NCBI GenBank assembly: GCA_002505405.1
Contig: DAVD01000027.1
Coordinates: 8,765-72,764 of the forward strand
Origin: Candidatus Poseidonia alphae
GTDB lineage: Archaea > Thermoplasmatota > Poseidoniia > Poseidoniales > Poseidoniaceae
Direction of reading: 5' to 3'
DNA length: 64,000 nucleotides
The notes beneath the pieces are model-generated. The model was not told the origin of the DNA, searched no databases, and was given only the letters and a program-made list of their open reading frames with translations. Every line of letters begins with the position of its first letter. Position 1 is the first letter of the stretch. The translations under genes and the position numbers were made by a program. Positions 23,397 to 33,400 of this stretch are shown here, one piece after another.

Positions 23397-24752
23397 ATGA
23401 GCCCTAGTAACGCCATTTATGCAAAAGTTGTAGCCCGCGACCCAGACCAACCAGAATTTCACCAAGCGGTGAAAGAAGTTCTTGAATCCCTTGAGCCTGT
23501 ACTGGAAGCCCATCCGGAATATGTGTCCGTTGTTGAGCGAGTTGTAGAGCCTGAACGTTTGATTCACTTCCGAGTTCCTTGGGTCGACGATGCTGGAGAA
23601 ACCCAAGTGAACCGTGGGTTTCGAATCCAATTCAACGGTGCAATTGGACCCTACAAGGGCGGGCTGCGTTTCCATCCAAGTGTTAATGCATCAATCTTGA
23701 AGTTCCTTGCATTTGAGCAAATTTTCAAGAACTCCCTTACCGGACTCCCAATGGGTGGCGGAAAAGGTGGCGCAGATTTCAACCCAAAGGGGAAGTCCGA
23801 TGGTGAAGTCATGCGGTTCTGTCAGTCCTTCATGATGGAACTTTGGCGCCACATCGGCCAAGATTGCGATGTCCCCGCTGGAGACATTGGTGTTGGTGGG
23901 CGAGAAATCGGTTACATGTTCGGTATGTACAAGCGCTTGCAGAACGAATTCCAAGGTGGCGTCTTGACTGGAAAAGGGCTTTCCTACGGTGGTTCACTGG
24001 TCCGTCCCGAAGCCACCGGATACGGCCTGGTATACTTTGCTCGTGAGATGCTCGCTACCAAAGGCAAGTCCTTTGAGGGTGCATCTGTATCCATTTCGGG
24101 GTCGGGCAACGTCGCTCAATTTGCATGCGAAAAAGTCCTCGACCTTGGTGGAAAGCCGGTCACTATGTCCGACTCCTCTGGATTCATTCATGATGCTGAT
24201 GGAATCGACCGGGAAAAGTTGGCTTGGATCATGGACTTGAAGAACAACCGGCGTGGGCGTATCTCTGAATACCCCAAGCAGTTCCCTTCAGCAACCTTCA
24301 CAGCGAGCGAGCCTGAACCCTCCCTTAACGGACTTTGGGGCGTAAATGTGGATGTGGCTCTACCCTGTGCTACTCAAAATGAAATCAATGGTGAAGAAGC
24401 AAAGATGCTTGTCGCAAACAGCGTTATCGCTGTTGGTGAGGGTGCAAACATGCCCTGCACACCAGAAGCAGTAGAAGTGTTCCATGAATCTGGAATTCTT
24501 TTCGCACCTGGAAAAGCAAGCAATGCCGGTGGTGTTGCTACCTCTGGACTCGAAATGTCACAGAACTCACTCCGCCTTGGTTGGAGTCGTGAAGAAGTTG
24601 ATGAGCGTCTTGAGAACATCATGATCAACATCCACAAGAACGCCTTCGAAACGGCGAAGGAATACGGACGGGAAGGCGATTATGTATTCGGTGCGAACGT
24701 TGCTGGTTTCCTCAAGGTTGCCGAAGCAATGATGGCTCAAGGAATTGTTTGA
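23397..24752 (+). CDS. gdhA: Glutamate dehydrogenase, class I hexameric (NADP-type)
   Basis: It interconverts 2-oxoglutarate plus ammonium and glutamate. The start chosen is ATG 23397, with GAAGGA about 8 nt upstream, giving 451 residues; an upstream ATG at 23355 would add 14 non-family residues. Similarity to Escherichia coli-type GdhA is obvious along the length: IGPYKGGLRFHPSVN, PMGGGKGGADF with the catalytic-region lysines, DVPAGDIGVGGREIGYM, TGKGLSYGGSLVRPEATGYG, and the Rossmann motif GSGNVAQFACEK. This is the bacterial-style short-hexamer subgroup rather than the type common in hyperthermophilic archaea, so acquisition by transfer is possible. The last codons overlap the convergent membrane gene. 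Confidence 0.95.
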   Translation: MSPSNAIYAKVVARDPDQPEFHQAVKEVLESLEPVLEAHPEYVSVVERVVEPERLIHFRVPWVDDAGETQVNRGFRIQFNGAIGPYKGGLRFHPSVNASILKFLAFEQIFKNSLTGLPMGGGKGGADFNPKGKSDGEVMRFCQSFMMELWRHIGQDCDVPAGDIGVGGREIGYMFGMYKRLQNEFQGGVLTGKGLSYGGSLVRPEATGYGLVYFAREMLATKGKSFEGASVSISGSGNVAQFACEKVLDLGGKPVTMSDSSGFIHDADGIDREKLAWIMDLKNNRRGRISEYPKQFPSATFTASEPEPSLNGLWGVNVDVALPCATQNEINGEEAKMLVANSVIAVGEGANMPCTPEAVEVFHESGILFAPGKASNAGGVATSGLEMSQNSLRLGWSREEVDERLENIMINIHKNAFETAKEYGREGDYVFGANVAGFLKVAEAMMAQGIV

Positions 24753-25069
24753 TTCTTTACTTCATTCGTGACTGGACTGGACCTAGGTTCTTTGTTGAAC
24801 ACATGAGGCCAGCGTTGCTTGAGTGCTCGAAAGAGAAGCCGAGAAAACACCATTGAGAAACCGAGGAAGACGATGGAAGTCCACCACGGTGCTTCTTCAC
24901 TGGTCACCAGAAAGTAGGTGACAACCAAGATTCCCATTCCATAGACTGCTCGGAAAGCCGCAAAAATAAGGAAGCCTCTCACGAGGGGATGGTCCGTTGC
25001 TTGAGCCATCCAAGAAGTTGAATCAGATGCTTCACTCATGTCATGCACCAGTTGACCTTTCCAACTCAT
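24737..25069 (-). CDS. Small two-helix membrane protein
   Basis: 110 residues with two predicted membrane segments, about 32-54 (FLIFAAFRAVYGMGILVVTYFL) and 62-82. A basic stretch follows (LFRALKQRWP), then a polar tail. The ATG overlaps the stop codon of the upstream surface-protein gene as ATGA, so translation is probably coupled; an internal ATG at 25039 would remove ten residues. The 3' end overlaps gdhA by 16 nt in convergent orientation. I do not recognise the family. Its association with the DxDGDG-repeat surface protein is the only functional hint. Confidence 0.7.
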   Translation of the reverse strand: MSWKGQLVHDMSEASDSTSWMAQATDHPLVRGFLIFAAFRAVYGMGILVVTYFLVTSEEAPWWTSIVFLGFSMVFSRLLFRALKQRWPHVFNKEPRSSPVTNEVKNQTIP

Positions 25070-28000
25070 CCTCGGAATTCTTGGAAGTATTGCTGTGTGT
25101 AGGAAAGCGCTTCAGCATGGGGGTAGCCTTGGGCGAGCAGACCGTTGTAGTAATCACGAGCAGGGTCGTGCATTGCCATCGGTTGAGGCGCAACTTGTGC
25201 AACAGGTTGTGCTTGGAAGTCTGGCATAGCAACTTGTGCAGCGGGCTGTGCTTGGAAGTTTGGCATAGCAATTTGGCCAGCAGTAGCATCCGCCCAAGCC
25301 TTTGTTTCATCTTCGCCTTTTCTACGAACAACGACCAGTACGGCAATTCCTGCGAGAATGAGTATACCTACTCCTCCGGCAAGGTATGTCGTCAATGAGC
25401 TTGCGCTTTGAGCCTCATCATCTGCTTCCTTGATCCATCGTGTAGGGTCTTTTGGATATGCATCGGCTCCTTCAGCGAGACCCCAATCGTCTGTTGGATC
25501 GGAGTAATTATCGCCGTCTTGGTCAAGACACCCGATGCGGTCAGCACTTGAGTTTCCGTACACCATTGGACAAGCATCTGCTCCATTGGTGATGGTCCAT
25601 GAGGCATCAGGGTCAGAAAGTCCATCACCGTCACTGTCCGTACAGCCAAAACGGTCAACCGTTGAAGAGTCACGAAGTTGAGGACAAGCGTCGGGTTGGA
25701 AGCCAAGAGGGTTGTCACCGTATCCGTCGATGTCACTGTCTGCCCATTGAGTGGGTTCGTCAAAGAATGCATCTGCACCATCGGATACGAAGTAATTGGA
25801 CGCTGGGTCGGGGTCGGAGACTCCATCTTCATCGTAATCTCCGCATCCAAACCGGTCGGTGTAAGAACCACCTGGTCGTTGAATGCAAGCGTCCGGTGTT
25901 GTTCCTGATTGGTTGTCACCGTATCCATCTCCATCTTCATCGCTCCATTGTGTATTGTCAACAGGGAATGCATCTTGGAGGTTGTACCATCCGTCACCAT
26001 CGGCATCTGGGCATCCTGCAGTGTCATCCTTCCAAGAAGTACCTTCTCGTGTAGGGCATGCATCTTGATTGTAGGCATTAGCGACGTAGGTTCCCGGCCA
26101 ATTTGGATTTCGGTCATCCCAACTTTGGTTGGCATAATTATCTCCAAAACCGTCAGCATCGAAATCCGACCATTGTGTACTGTCATCGATAAACGCGTCT
26201 GCTCCATCCTCTACATTCCACAATGCATCGGGGTTGGAATATCCATCCCCATCGGAATCAATACAACCCATACGGTCCAATGTTGAAGTTCCTGCTGAAT
26301 TAGGGCATGCATCAGGGTTTAGTCCATCGGGTGAATCCCCATAGCTGTCCATGTCGCTGTCAGCCCACTGTGTTGGTTCATTGACAAATGCATCGTCACT
26401 GTTCGCCCAACCATCTCCATCGGTATCTGGGCAGGCTATCTTTCCATTCTCAGTCGAGTTTCCGTATTCGGTGGGACAATCGTCTCGGGAATCAGCCCAC
26501 TCATCGCCATCAGTGTCAAGACATCCTACTTCCCCAAGTGTAGAGGTTCCTGGAATACTGGAACAATCATCGCTTCCATCACTGAATCCATCCCCATCAT
26601 CGTCGTTGTCCTCGTCGACATCTCTGCATCCGTCGCCATCAATGTCCGTCGTGGAATCAGAAATCCAAGTCGGACGAGGTGGGCTGTATGATGTTCGGGG
26701 GCATGCGTCCACATCATCGTTGACACCGTCGTTGTCGATATCGTCATCCTCAACATTGTCTCTACATCCATCACGATCCCAATCCGTTGAGTTGGCTGGG
26801 TCATTGAAGTCTTGCGTTGATGTCCAGTTGTATTGGCCTCCACGAGCACAGATGTCAGGTGAATTGTCGGTGAGTCCGTCGTTATCATCATCGGGGTCAC
26901 ATTCATCCCCCTTCTCGTCGAAGTCAGTGTTGCCTTGGCCAGGATTCGAGACCGTCGGGCAATTGTCTTCGAAATCAGGAACTCCATCGCTGTCAGAATC
27001 TTGTTTCATCGATGAATCAAAGGCCCAAACATAGACGTCCCAGCCACCGGTGCTCGTAACGGTCGATGTCCCTTTTGTGATGCTTGGCGATGTGCCTTGA
27101 CCAGCAAAGGCGCCAACAACAGCGACGATATCCGTCCCGTTGATTGCAATACCCCTTCCTGTTTCGAAATCAGGACTATCGGTAACATCCAGCCACGACC
27201 ATGACCCCGTTTTCGAGACACCACCGACGACCCCATCGTAATTGGCATCCGGCGTAACAGCCTTATTTCCAGCGGTAAAGGTGCCTTGGAGGTAGCCTGT
27301 GAAAATAAGTTCGTCTTTCGATGTCATCTCCATTCCTTCGAGAACGTCATTGTCGCTTGTTCCACCAATCACTGCCCAATTGCTGTTGGAAATTCCGCTC
27401 CCTTTCTTAATGAAAAAGACATCAGTTCCACCTTTGTTTGCTGTAATGGACCAACCGCTTTGGGCAAGAGTTCCTTCAAAGGTTCCGCCCAGGTACAAAG
27501 CGCCTGTCGAGTCAACATCCAGGTGTTGAACGGATACGACCTGGGATGGAATGCCATAGCCTGTAATTCCGGCGATAGAACCTGTACTGGTCATTTGGAC
27601 GATGAAGGAGTCTTGTGTGCCCGCTACTGAATAACTCGTCATACCGAAAAGCACATCGTTTTGGGTTAAACAAGAAATATGATGGTCACCGTTGAGGTCA
27701 GTTGTGACGTCCGTAACGATCTGTTGTCCGATGCCCCCTCCATTTGTGACCCATTTTAGCGCCCCGTTCGCACCGTCAAGTTTGGCGATAAACACCTCAT
27801 CGTTTGAGACGTTAATGGCCGTTCCACCGAAATCGGTTTCACCAGAGAAATATCCAGCCACGACGATATCACCCGCATTATCTACGGATATTGCTTGAGG
27901 AATGCTGGCATCAGTGGTGGTATTTGGGAGCGTTTGGAACGCGGTAGCCCACATCCAATTTCCTGTTTGGTCCGCAACTGCAACGAAACCGTCCAATACC

Positions 28001-28491
28001 TGAGTGGTCAAGATGGTCTGGCCGAAATTCACTTGCCCAAACATGTAACCGGATATTACCGCCATGCCATTGACCGTTGAAATGTCAGTGAGGAATGAAA
28101 CGCCCCCCATGCTGTGGTCGGCCCCAGTCAGGAAGGTCCAAGACCCGGTAGAATCGATGCCTGCGATGTAAAATTCGTTTCCATTTGAAAAGGGAGATGT
28201 TGGTTGAAGTTGATGGATACCAAAGGTCAACGAGCGATTAAAGTCACCACCAACGAAGTACCCATCAAGGCCAGTGGTAATCATGGTGTCAAATTCGTCA
28301 CCATTAGCCGAGCCTCCAGACGAGAGAAAGACCTCAGGGGATGAAGCACGACCAGAGGCTTCGTCAATGCTTTGAAGCGAAGTCAATTCGGTCGGTACTG
28401 TTTCTTGATGGGTGGTAAGTGGGCTGAGTATACTCAGAACAAACAATGTGACCAAGAACAAGGGTAGGTGATGGCTACGAGCACGCTGCAT
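25066..28491 (-). CDS. Surface protein: beta-propeller-like region plus Ca-binding repeats, C-terminal anchor
   Basis: 1141 residues. The signal segment is at about 9-26 (LPLFLVTLFVLSILSPL). Residues 45-490 contain about seven similar units with the wording GDxxVAGYFSG...FGG...VFIAKLD and DSTGALYLGGTFEG, as in SBBP-type or other beta-propeller repeats. Residues 495-1050 are thrombospondin type-3-like DxDGDG repeats with regularly spaced Cys (DACP, GCxDxDGD). A membrane helix lies near 1060-1082 (YLAGGVGILILAGIAVLVVV), followed by a cytoplasmic Gln/Pro/Ala/Met-rich tail with two copies of AMPxFQAQP, ending in a helix-forming DYYNGLLAQGYPHAEAL. Function unknown; probably adhesion or polymer binding. 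Confidence 0.88.
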   Translation of the reverse strand: MQRARSHHLPLFLVTLFVLSILSPLTTHQETVPTELTSLQSIDEASGRASSPEVFLSSGGSANGDEFDTMITTGLDGYFVGGDFNRSLTFGIHQLQPTSPFSNGNEFYIAGIDSTGSWTFLTGADHSMGGVSFLTDISTVNGMAVISGYMFGQVNFGQTILTTQVLDGFVAVADQTGNWMWATAFQTLPNTTTDASIPQAISVDNAGDIVVAGYFSGETDFGGTAINVSNDEVFIAKLDGANGALKWVTNGGGIGQQIVTDVTTDLNGDHHISCLTQNDVLFGMTSYSVAGTQDSFIVQMTSTGSIAGITGYGIPSQVVSVQHLDVDSTGALYLGGTFEGTLAQSGWSITANKGGTDVFFIKKGSGISNSNWAVIGGTSDNDVLEGMEMTSKDELIFTGYLQGTFTAGNKAVTPDANYDGVVGGVSKTGSWSWLDVTDSPDFETGRGIAINGTDIVAVVGAFAGQGTSPSITKGTSTVTSTGGWDVYVWAFDSSMKQDSDSDGVPDFEDNCPTVSNPGQGNTDFDEKGDECDPDDDNDGLTDNSPDICARGGQYNWTSTQDFNDPANSTDWDRDGCRDNVEDDDIDNDGVNDDVDACPRTSYSPPRPTWISDSTTDIDGDGCRDVDEDNDDDGDGFSDGSDDCSSIPGTSTLGEVGCLDTDGDEWADSRDDCPTEYGNSTENGKIACPDTDGDGWANSDDAFVNEPTQWADSDMDSYGDSPDGLNPDACPNSAGTSTLDRMGCIDSDGDGYSNPDALWNVEDGADAFIDDSTQWSDFDADGFGDNYANQSWDDRNPNWPGTYVANAYNQDACPTREGTSWKDDTAGCPDADGDGWYNLQDAFPVDNTQWSDEDGDGYGDNQSGTTPDACIQRPGGSYTDRFGCGDYDEDGVSDPDPASNYFVSDGADAFFDEPTQWADSDIDGYGDNPLGFQPDACPQLRDSSTVDRFGCTDSDGDGLSDPDASWTITNGADACPMVYGNSSADRIGCLDQDGDNYSDPTDDWGLAEGADAYPKDPTRWIKEADDEAQSASSLTTYLAGGVGILILAGIAVLVVVRRKGEDETKAWADATAGQIAMPNFQAQPAAQVAMPDFQAQPVAQVAPQPMAMHDPARDYYNGLLAQGYPHAEALSYTQQYFQEFRG
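25480..27000 (-). repeat. Thrombospondin type-3-like coding repeats
   Basis: Tandem Asp-rich protein repeats with units such as DSDGDGYSNPDA, QWSDEDGDGYGDN and GCxDxDGDG, encoded in the surface-protein gene on the minus strand. Long open frames on both strands here are shadows of the repetitive composition. Confidence 0.8.
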
Positions 28492-28547
28492 ACTTTACGG
28501 GCAGGGCTCAAAGGCCATCAAGCCTTTGATTCCTTGACGGTACAACT

Positions 28548-28847
28548 TCACTCCATGTTGGAGTCAAGAGCAAGCAAATCACTGTCACCAGCGTCGAGTA
28601 CGGTGATGGTGGACACTGAGAATGGCTTACCACAGGCGATTCCGAGTTCTCGGTTCACCATTGCTGCACGGTACATGGTCACTTCAGGGTGATTTGCACG
28701 CAAAGCGTCAGTATATTCTTCTGGGCAGTTGGCAGCAATGAGCACCAATTTCGCCTCTCCTTTAGCGCAAGCGTCGTTTGCTTGGCGTTGTCCAAACAAC
28801 AGGTTTCCTGTTGCGATTGCATTTTTCAATTGTCGGCTTAGATCCAT
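28548..28847 (-). CDS. rpl30e: Large ribosomal subunit protein eL30 (L30e)
   Basis: 99 residues, the normal length. The family features are the N-terminal helix LSRQLKNAIATGNLLFGQRQ, the AKLVLIAANCPEEYTDAL strand-helix, and the C-terminal region NRELGIACGKPFSVSTITVLD. It binds rRNA in the large subunit. The ribosome-binding site GGAGG lies 7 nt before the ATG. It follows rpoA2 by 46 nt, which is the conserved archaeal arrangement. The usual next genes (nusA, rps12, rps7) are absent and a surface-protein gene follows instead. Confidence 0.93.
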   Translation of the reverse strand: MDLSRQLKNAIATGNLLFGQRQANDACAKGEAKLVLIAANCPEEYTDALRANHPEVTMYRAAMVNRELGIACGKPFSVSTITVLDAGDSDLLALDSNME

Positions 28848-28893
28848 TTTTTATTCCTCCATTCTCCACATGTGTTTCTCATGGTTGGGAAAG

Positions 28894-30453
28894 TTACTCC
28901 TCAGGGATGTAGTACAATGCTACACTTCCAGTACCCAGTGAAATCGGTTGCCCGACGATGATGTTTTCTGCAACACCGGTGAGGTAATCTTTCTCTCCGA
29001 TGATACCAGCCTTCAACAGGTGGTTCACAGTGACTTCGAAAGCAGCACGAGCAAGGATACTGTGCTTTGTTCCCGATACACCGTGACGACCGATTGCACG
29101 GACTTCACCTTCAGAGGTCATTACGTCAGCGACCATCAACAAGTGACGGACGTCAACTTCCAATCGAGCACCGTCTAGGGTCAGTTGAAGTTCGTCAACA
29201 ATGGCTTGTCGAGCAGCTTCAATGCCTAGGTATTCGTAGATTTCAATGATGTTGTTGGTGTAGGTACGGGAACGGTCAATGTTTTCCAATTCGCTCACAC
29301 GGGTGAGGTTGCTTCCAATCGTTGAGAGGTAGTACTCGCCAGTCTTGTCATCCAGTTGGACGTTTGCTCGCTCGATACCAGGGATTCCTTTGAGTCGCAT
29401 GTCTCGGATTTTCTCCTCAAGTTGCAACAGCATGGTGTACGATGGTGGATTCTCTCCGAGGTCTGCGAGGTCATCTTCGCTATGGACACCGGGAATCAAT
29501 GTCAGAGTTGAAGGATTCTTTGGCTTATCTGTTTGAACAAAGAGCCGTGTAGCTCGCTCAAGTTTGTCCTTCACTTCAAGAGGAGTCATTCCCTTTTGCT
29601 TGAGGTTACCCTTGTTGAGTTTGAGAACCAGTCGTCGTTGAGCGACGTCTGTTTCCAACGATGCAATGTTCACAGTTGTTGTTACTTCAATGGCAGCAGC
29701 GAGTTTCTTTGCTGCACCTTCGTTTTGCTCTTGTTCAGCAGTCATTCGAATGGTCATTGTAGGTGTTTGTGGTACCTTACGGGCGTCTACGATCTCAATG
29801 ATACGTGGCAGACCTTGGGTTACGTTAACCGTTGCAACACCAGCATAGTGGAACGTACGCATGGTCATCTGAGTTCCAGGTTCTCCAATCGATTGTGCGG
29901 TAATGATTCCGGCTGCTTCGTAAGGGTCGATACTCGCCCGATCCAATGCAACGATGGATTCATCGATAACTTTCTTTGCTTGAGCCTTGGTCAATTTCTT
30001 CTTTCCACGGCTGTGACATGCGACGGTCAAATCGTTAAAGATACGGTTCGTGAAGCGGCTTGATCCTGATGCTTCAGCTGCCGCCATAAGTGACTTGAAC
30101 ACAGGGTCATCAGCCAACTCGTCTTCAATGGCCTTCATCTTACGATCAATGTCATAGGGTTCAATGGCCACTACGGTCTTGGTGCGAGCTCGGCGTGTTG
30201 TTTTTCGTAGACGAACGCTTGTGACCGGCCCAGTTGCCTCACTGCTTGCATCACGACCCTTTTGGGTAGCGGCTACAATGGTTGCGTGAATCGTGCCTGC
30301 GGTGTCTGAATCGGTTTCACAAAACTTAGCGACGTCGTTTTGGGTCATGACTTTGACATCGTCCCACTTTCGGTCGTCTGCAAGCATGTGTGCGAAGTTT
30401 TCTGCAATACCCAAATCCATGAGCTTCTTCTTGGTTGCACTCTTTACGACCAT
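28894..30453 (-). CDS. rpoA2: DNA-directed RNA polymerase subunit A'' with N-terminal HhH-like extension
   Basis: This is the C-terminal part of the archaeal largest subunit. Core signatures are IITAQSIGEPGTQMTMRTFHYAGV (trigger-loop region) near residue 162 and the C-terminal GRHGVSGTKHSILARAAFE. At 519 residues it is clearly longer than the roughly 400 usual for A''. The excess is N-terminal: residues 1-63, then a basic linker to about 97. The extension begins MVVKSATKKKLMDLG and closely resembles the extension at the start of RpoH in the same operon. Its pattern (LMxLGIxExxAHxLAxDR...) looks like a helix-hairpin-helix domain. The start overlaps the rpoA1 stop as TGATG. Confidence 0.96.
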   Translation of the reverse strand: MVVKSATKKKLMDLGIAENFAHMLADDRKWDDVKVMTQNDVAKFCETDSDTAGTIHATIVAATQKGRDASSEATGPVTSVRLRKTTRRARTKTVVAIEPYDIDRKMKAIEDELADDPVFKSLMAAAEASGSSRFTNRIFNDLTVACHSRGKKKLTKAQAKKVIDESIVALDRASIDPYEAAGIITAQSIGEPGTQMTMRTFHYAGVATVNVTQGLPRIIEIVDARKVPQTPTMTIRMTAEQEQNEGAAKKLAAAIEVTTTVNIASLETDVAQRRLVLKLNKGNLKQKGMTPLEVKDKLERATRLFVQTDKPKNPSTLTLIPGVHSEDDLADLGENPPSYTMLLQLEEKIRDMRLKGIPGIERANVQLDDKTGEYYLSTIGSNLTRVSELENIDRSRTYTNNIIEIYEYLGIEAARQAIVDELQLTLDGARLEVDVRHLLMVADVMTSEGEVRAIGRHGVSGTKHSILARAAFEVTVNHLLKAGIIGEKDYLTGVAENIIVGQPISLGTGSVALYYIPEE

Positions 30454-33400
30454 CAGTTCTCACCTCCATCGTTCTCTTCAGCGTCATCTTCCCATGCCCC
30501 GAGATCTTCTTCAACGATATCTCGTTCGTAGGAGTCACGATCAATTTCGAGTCCACCGGATGTTCCAAGAGCAGCATCAACGATGACGTCGATGTTGAAT
30601 GGAGACCCGTGCACGCCACGGGACGGGTCAATTCCGTCTTCTCCGTAGCTGAATTGGATGATACGATTTGCAGTGTTTCGAACAGAGAGCATTTCGTCAT
30701 CATAGACCTTCAAATCGTCCATTGCGTTGATGAGTCGGCGTTGCATGTATCCGGACTTTGCAGTACGGACAGCGGTATCGACCAGAGACTCACGACCGGA
30801 TACAGAGAGCATAAAGAACTCCGTAGGCTTCAATCCACGCTTGAATGAGGATGCGATGAAACCACGATCTGGTGCTCCACGGCCACCACGCTTGAAGTGA
30901 GGTAGGACACGGTCATCGTATCCACGTTCCAAGCGCTTTCCACGAACTTTTGCTTGTCCGATTGATGCAGCCATCATGGTCAAGTTGTCCATGGAACCAC
31001 GAGCACCGGAAATAGCCATGTTAACGGCAGCGTTGGTAGAACCGGACTTGTTCAACTCGTCCCTTGCGTATTCACCAGCTTCTTCCTTACCCTTGTCGAG
31101 CATTTGCATGATGTTTTCTTCCATGGTTTCTCGGGGTGTTCGCCCTGGTCGGGCTTCGTAATTCTTGCCGTTTGCTCCGAACTTTTCCAGTTCTGCGTTG
31201 ACTTCATCGCTGGCTTTTGCGTTTGCAGCATCAATTGCAGCAACAGCTTCGTCAGAGAGGTCTTCGTCATCGATACCGGTTGTAAATCCTAGGGACGTAC
31301 AAGCAGCGATGGACATTTGTGTGAATTCGTCAAGGAAACGAGCACCGAGTTCAGGACCGTTGGTTTGTACGATGGCGTCCAAAAGACGACCGTCTTCAGC
31401 CCCAATGGCTCGCTTGTCCAAGGTTCCTTCAACATGACCGTCTTTGACGATAACCCAGTCGTTAGAACGACTGCGGAACCGAAGGTGGATGTTGTCGGGG
31501 ATGATCAGCGAAATCAAGTCTTGCCCACGGAAGCAGTCTGCACCGTTAGCGTCCTGGACAATTTCAGGAAGCTTTCCAGTGTATCCAATGTTCCCAAGCA
31601 TTTCCAATCCGTTGGATTGCTTGATGAGCGTTCCTGGTCGGGACAGGAGGTAGGCTCCGGAAATGTGGTCGTGTATACCACCAATCACAGCACCGCCGTA
31701 GCGAGGCGTGAGGATGTGTTCTTGAACACGCATCAAAATCTTAGCCTCAGCACGTGCTTCTTCAGATTGAATCACGTGGAGGTTCATTTCGTCACCGTCA
31801 AAGTCAGCGTTGTATGGAGTACAAACTGCGAGGTTAAACCGGAAGGTATGACCCTTCATGACACGAACTTCGTGAACCATCATTGACATACGGTGGAGCG
31901 AAGGTTGTCGGTTAAAGATAGCAACATCGCCATCAATAAGGTGGCGTTCAACTTGGAGACCAGGCTTCGGGTTACCGTAGCGGTCAACCGTTGCGAGACG
32001 GTCTTCAACTTGGGTACGCTCGCCGTAGAACTCGTCAACAGGGCTGAGGCAGTGAGGGCAGGTTACTTCCAGGTGGGCAGGGAAGGGCTCTGGGTCTGCT
32101 TTGTCAGCTTGTGCAAGCTCGTGCATCCAACGGTAGTGGAGGATTGCCCGAGGGTCATCTTCAGGAAGTGGTTTACCACTTTCGTCGATGCCTTGCAAGT
32201 TCATGAGTGTTGCAGCATCGTTAACAGCGTAAGTGACTTCTTCGATGCTTTGATCCATTCCGCTGAGTGAAATCTGCTTCTGAATAACCATTCCTGGGAG
32301 GAAGTTCGGAGCAGGCATGACTTGGTGGAGGTCAGCTCGCTGCGTGGTGTCTTCATTGCATTCAGGGTTGTGGCATCGGAAACCAGCGTTAAGAAGTCGG
32401 CTTCGTGCGTTGATCTTGACACGTCGGTTGTCGCCACGGATGATGTAGTTCACGCCAGGGTGAACATCAGGTCCACGAAGGATCATTTGCCGCATTTGTT
32501 CTCGGTTACGAGCAGTAACTCGGATTGGGACGGTGAGTTCCTTTGCAATCTTTGTTGGAACTCCGACTTCATTCACGCTGAGGTACGGGTCAGGCGAAAT
32601 AACCGAACGTGCGCAGAAGTTAACACGCTTACCGGAAAGATTGCTTCGGAAACGTCCTTCCTTACCCTTGAGTCGTTGTGTCAAGGTCTTGAGTGTACGA
32701 CCTGAACGGTGGCGGGCTGGGGGGATTCCTGATGTTTGATTGTCAAAGTAGGTTGTGATGTGGTACTGTAGAAGTTCCCACAAGTCCTCAACAATCAATT
32801 GAGGCGCACCGGAGTCACGGTTTTCACGAAGACGTTGATTGATACGAAGAACGTCAACCAGTTTGTGTGTGAGGTCGTCTTCGGACCGGTCTCCACTGTC
32901 CAATGTAATGGACGGTCGAACGGTGATGGGTGGTACAGGGAGGACCTTGAGAACAATCCACTCAGGTCGGTTCTGCTTGTCCATTCCGATGAAGATGAGG
33001 TGGTCAGCAGGAATGCTGCTCAACCATTCACGAACATCACGAGCGTTGAGCTTTCGTTCTGTGCTTTCGCTCTTCTCCTTGAAGGTTGTAGGCTTGTCAA
33101 GAACAATCTTTCCTTGGGCTGCGCCACAGTGCATGCACACCTTGCGCTTGGTACCAGAGGTGACCTTCTCAACTTCCTTGATCATCTTCGAGAATTCAGT
33201 TGATCCAACACCGTGCTTCGTCATGACGTCACGGATACGGTTTCGGTAGTAATCCTGTTCGGAGTGCTCTGGGTTGGACGGGCTGGTACCTTCTTCTGTG
33301 TGAAGAAGGATCTTGCTGCAGGTGTTGCAGGTTGCTTTGAGGGCCGTCTTGATGAGGTTAACGAAACCGATGTGAATCACAGGCAGTTCAAGCTGGATGT

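Noticed and set aside
25392..26207. 271-residue frame within the DxDGDG-repeat surface gene
   Set aside because: Arises from shifted reading of Asp-rich repeats; low complexity (Met/Thr-rich) and no start context.
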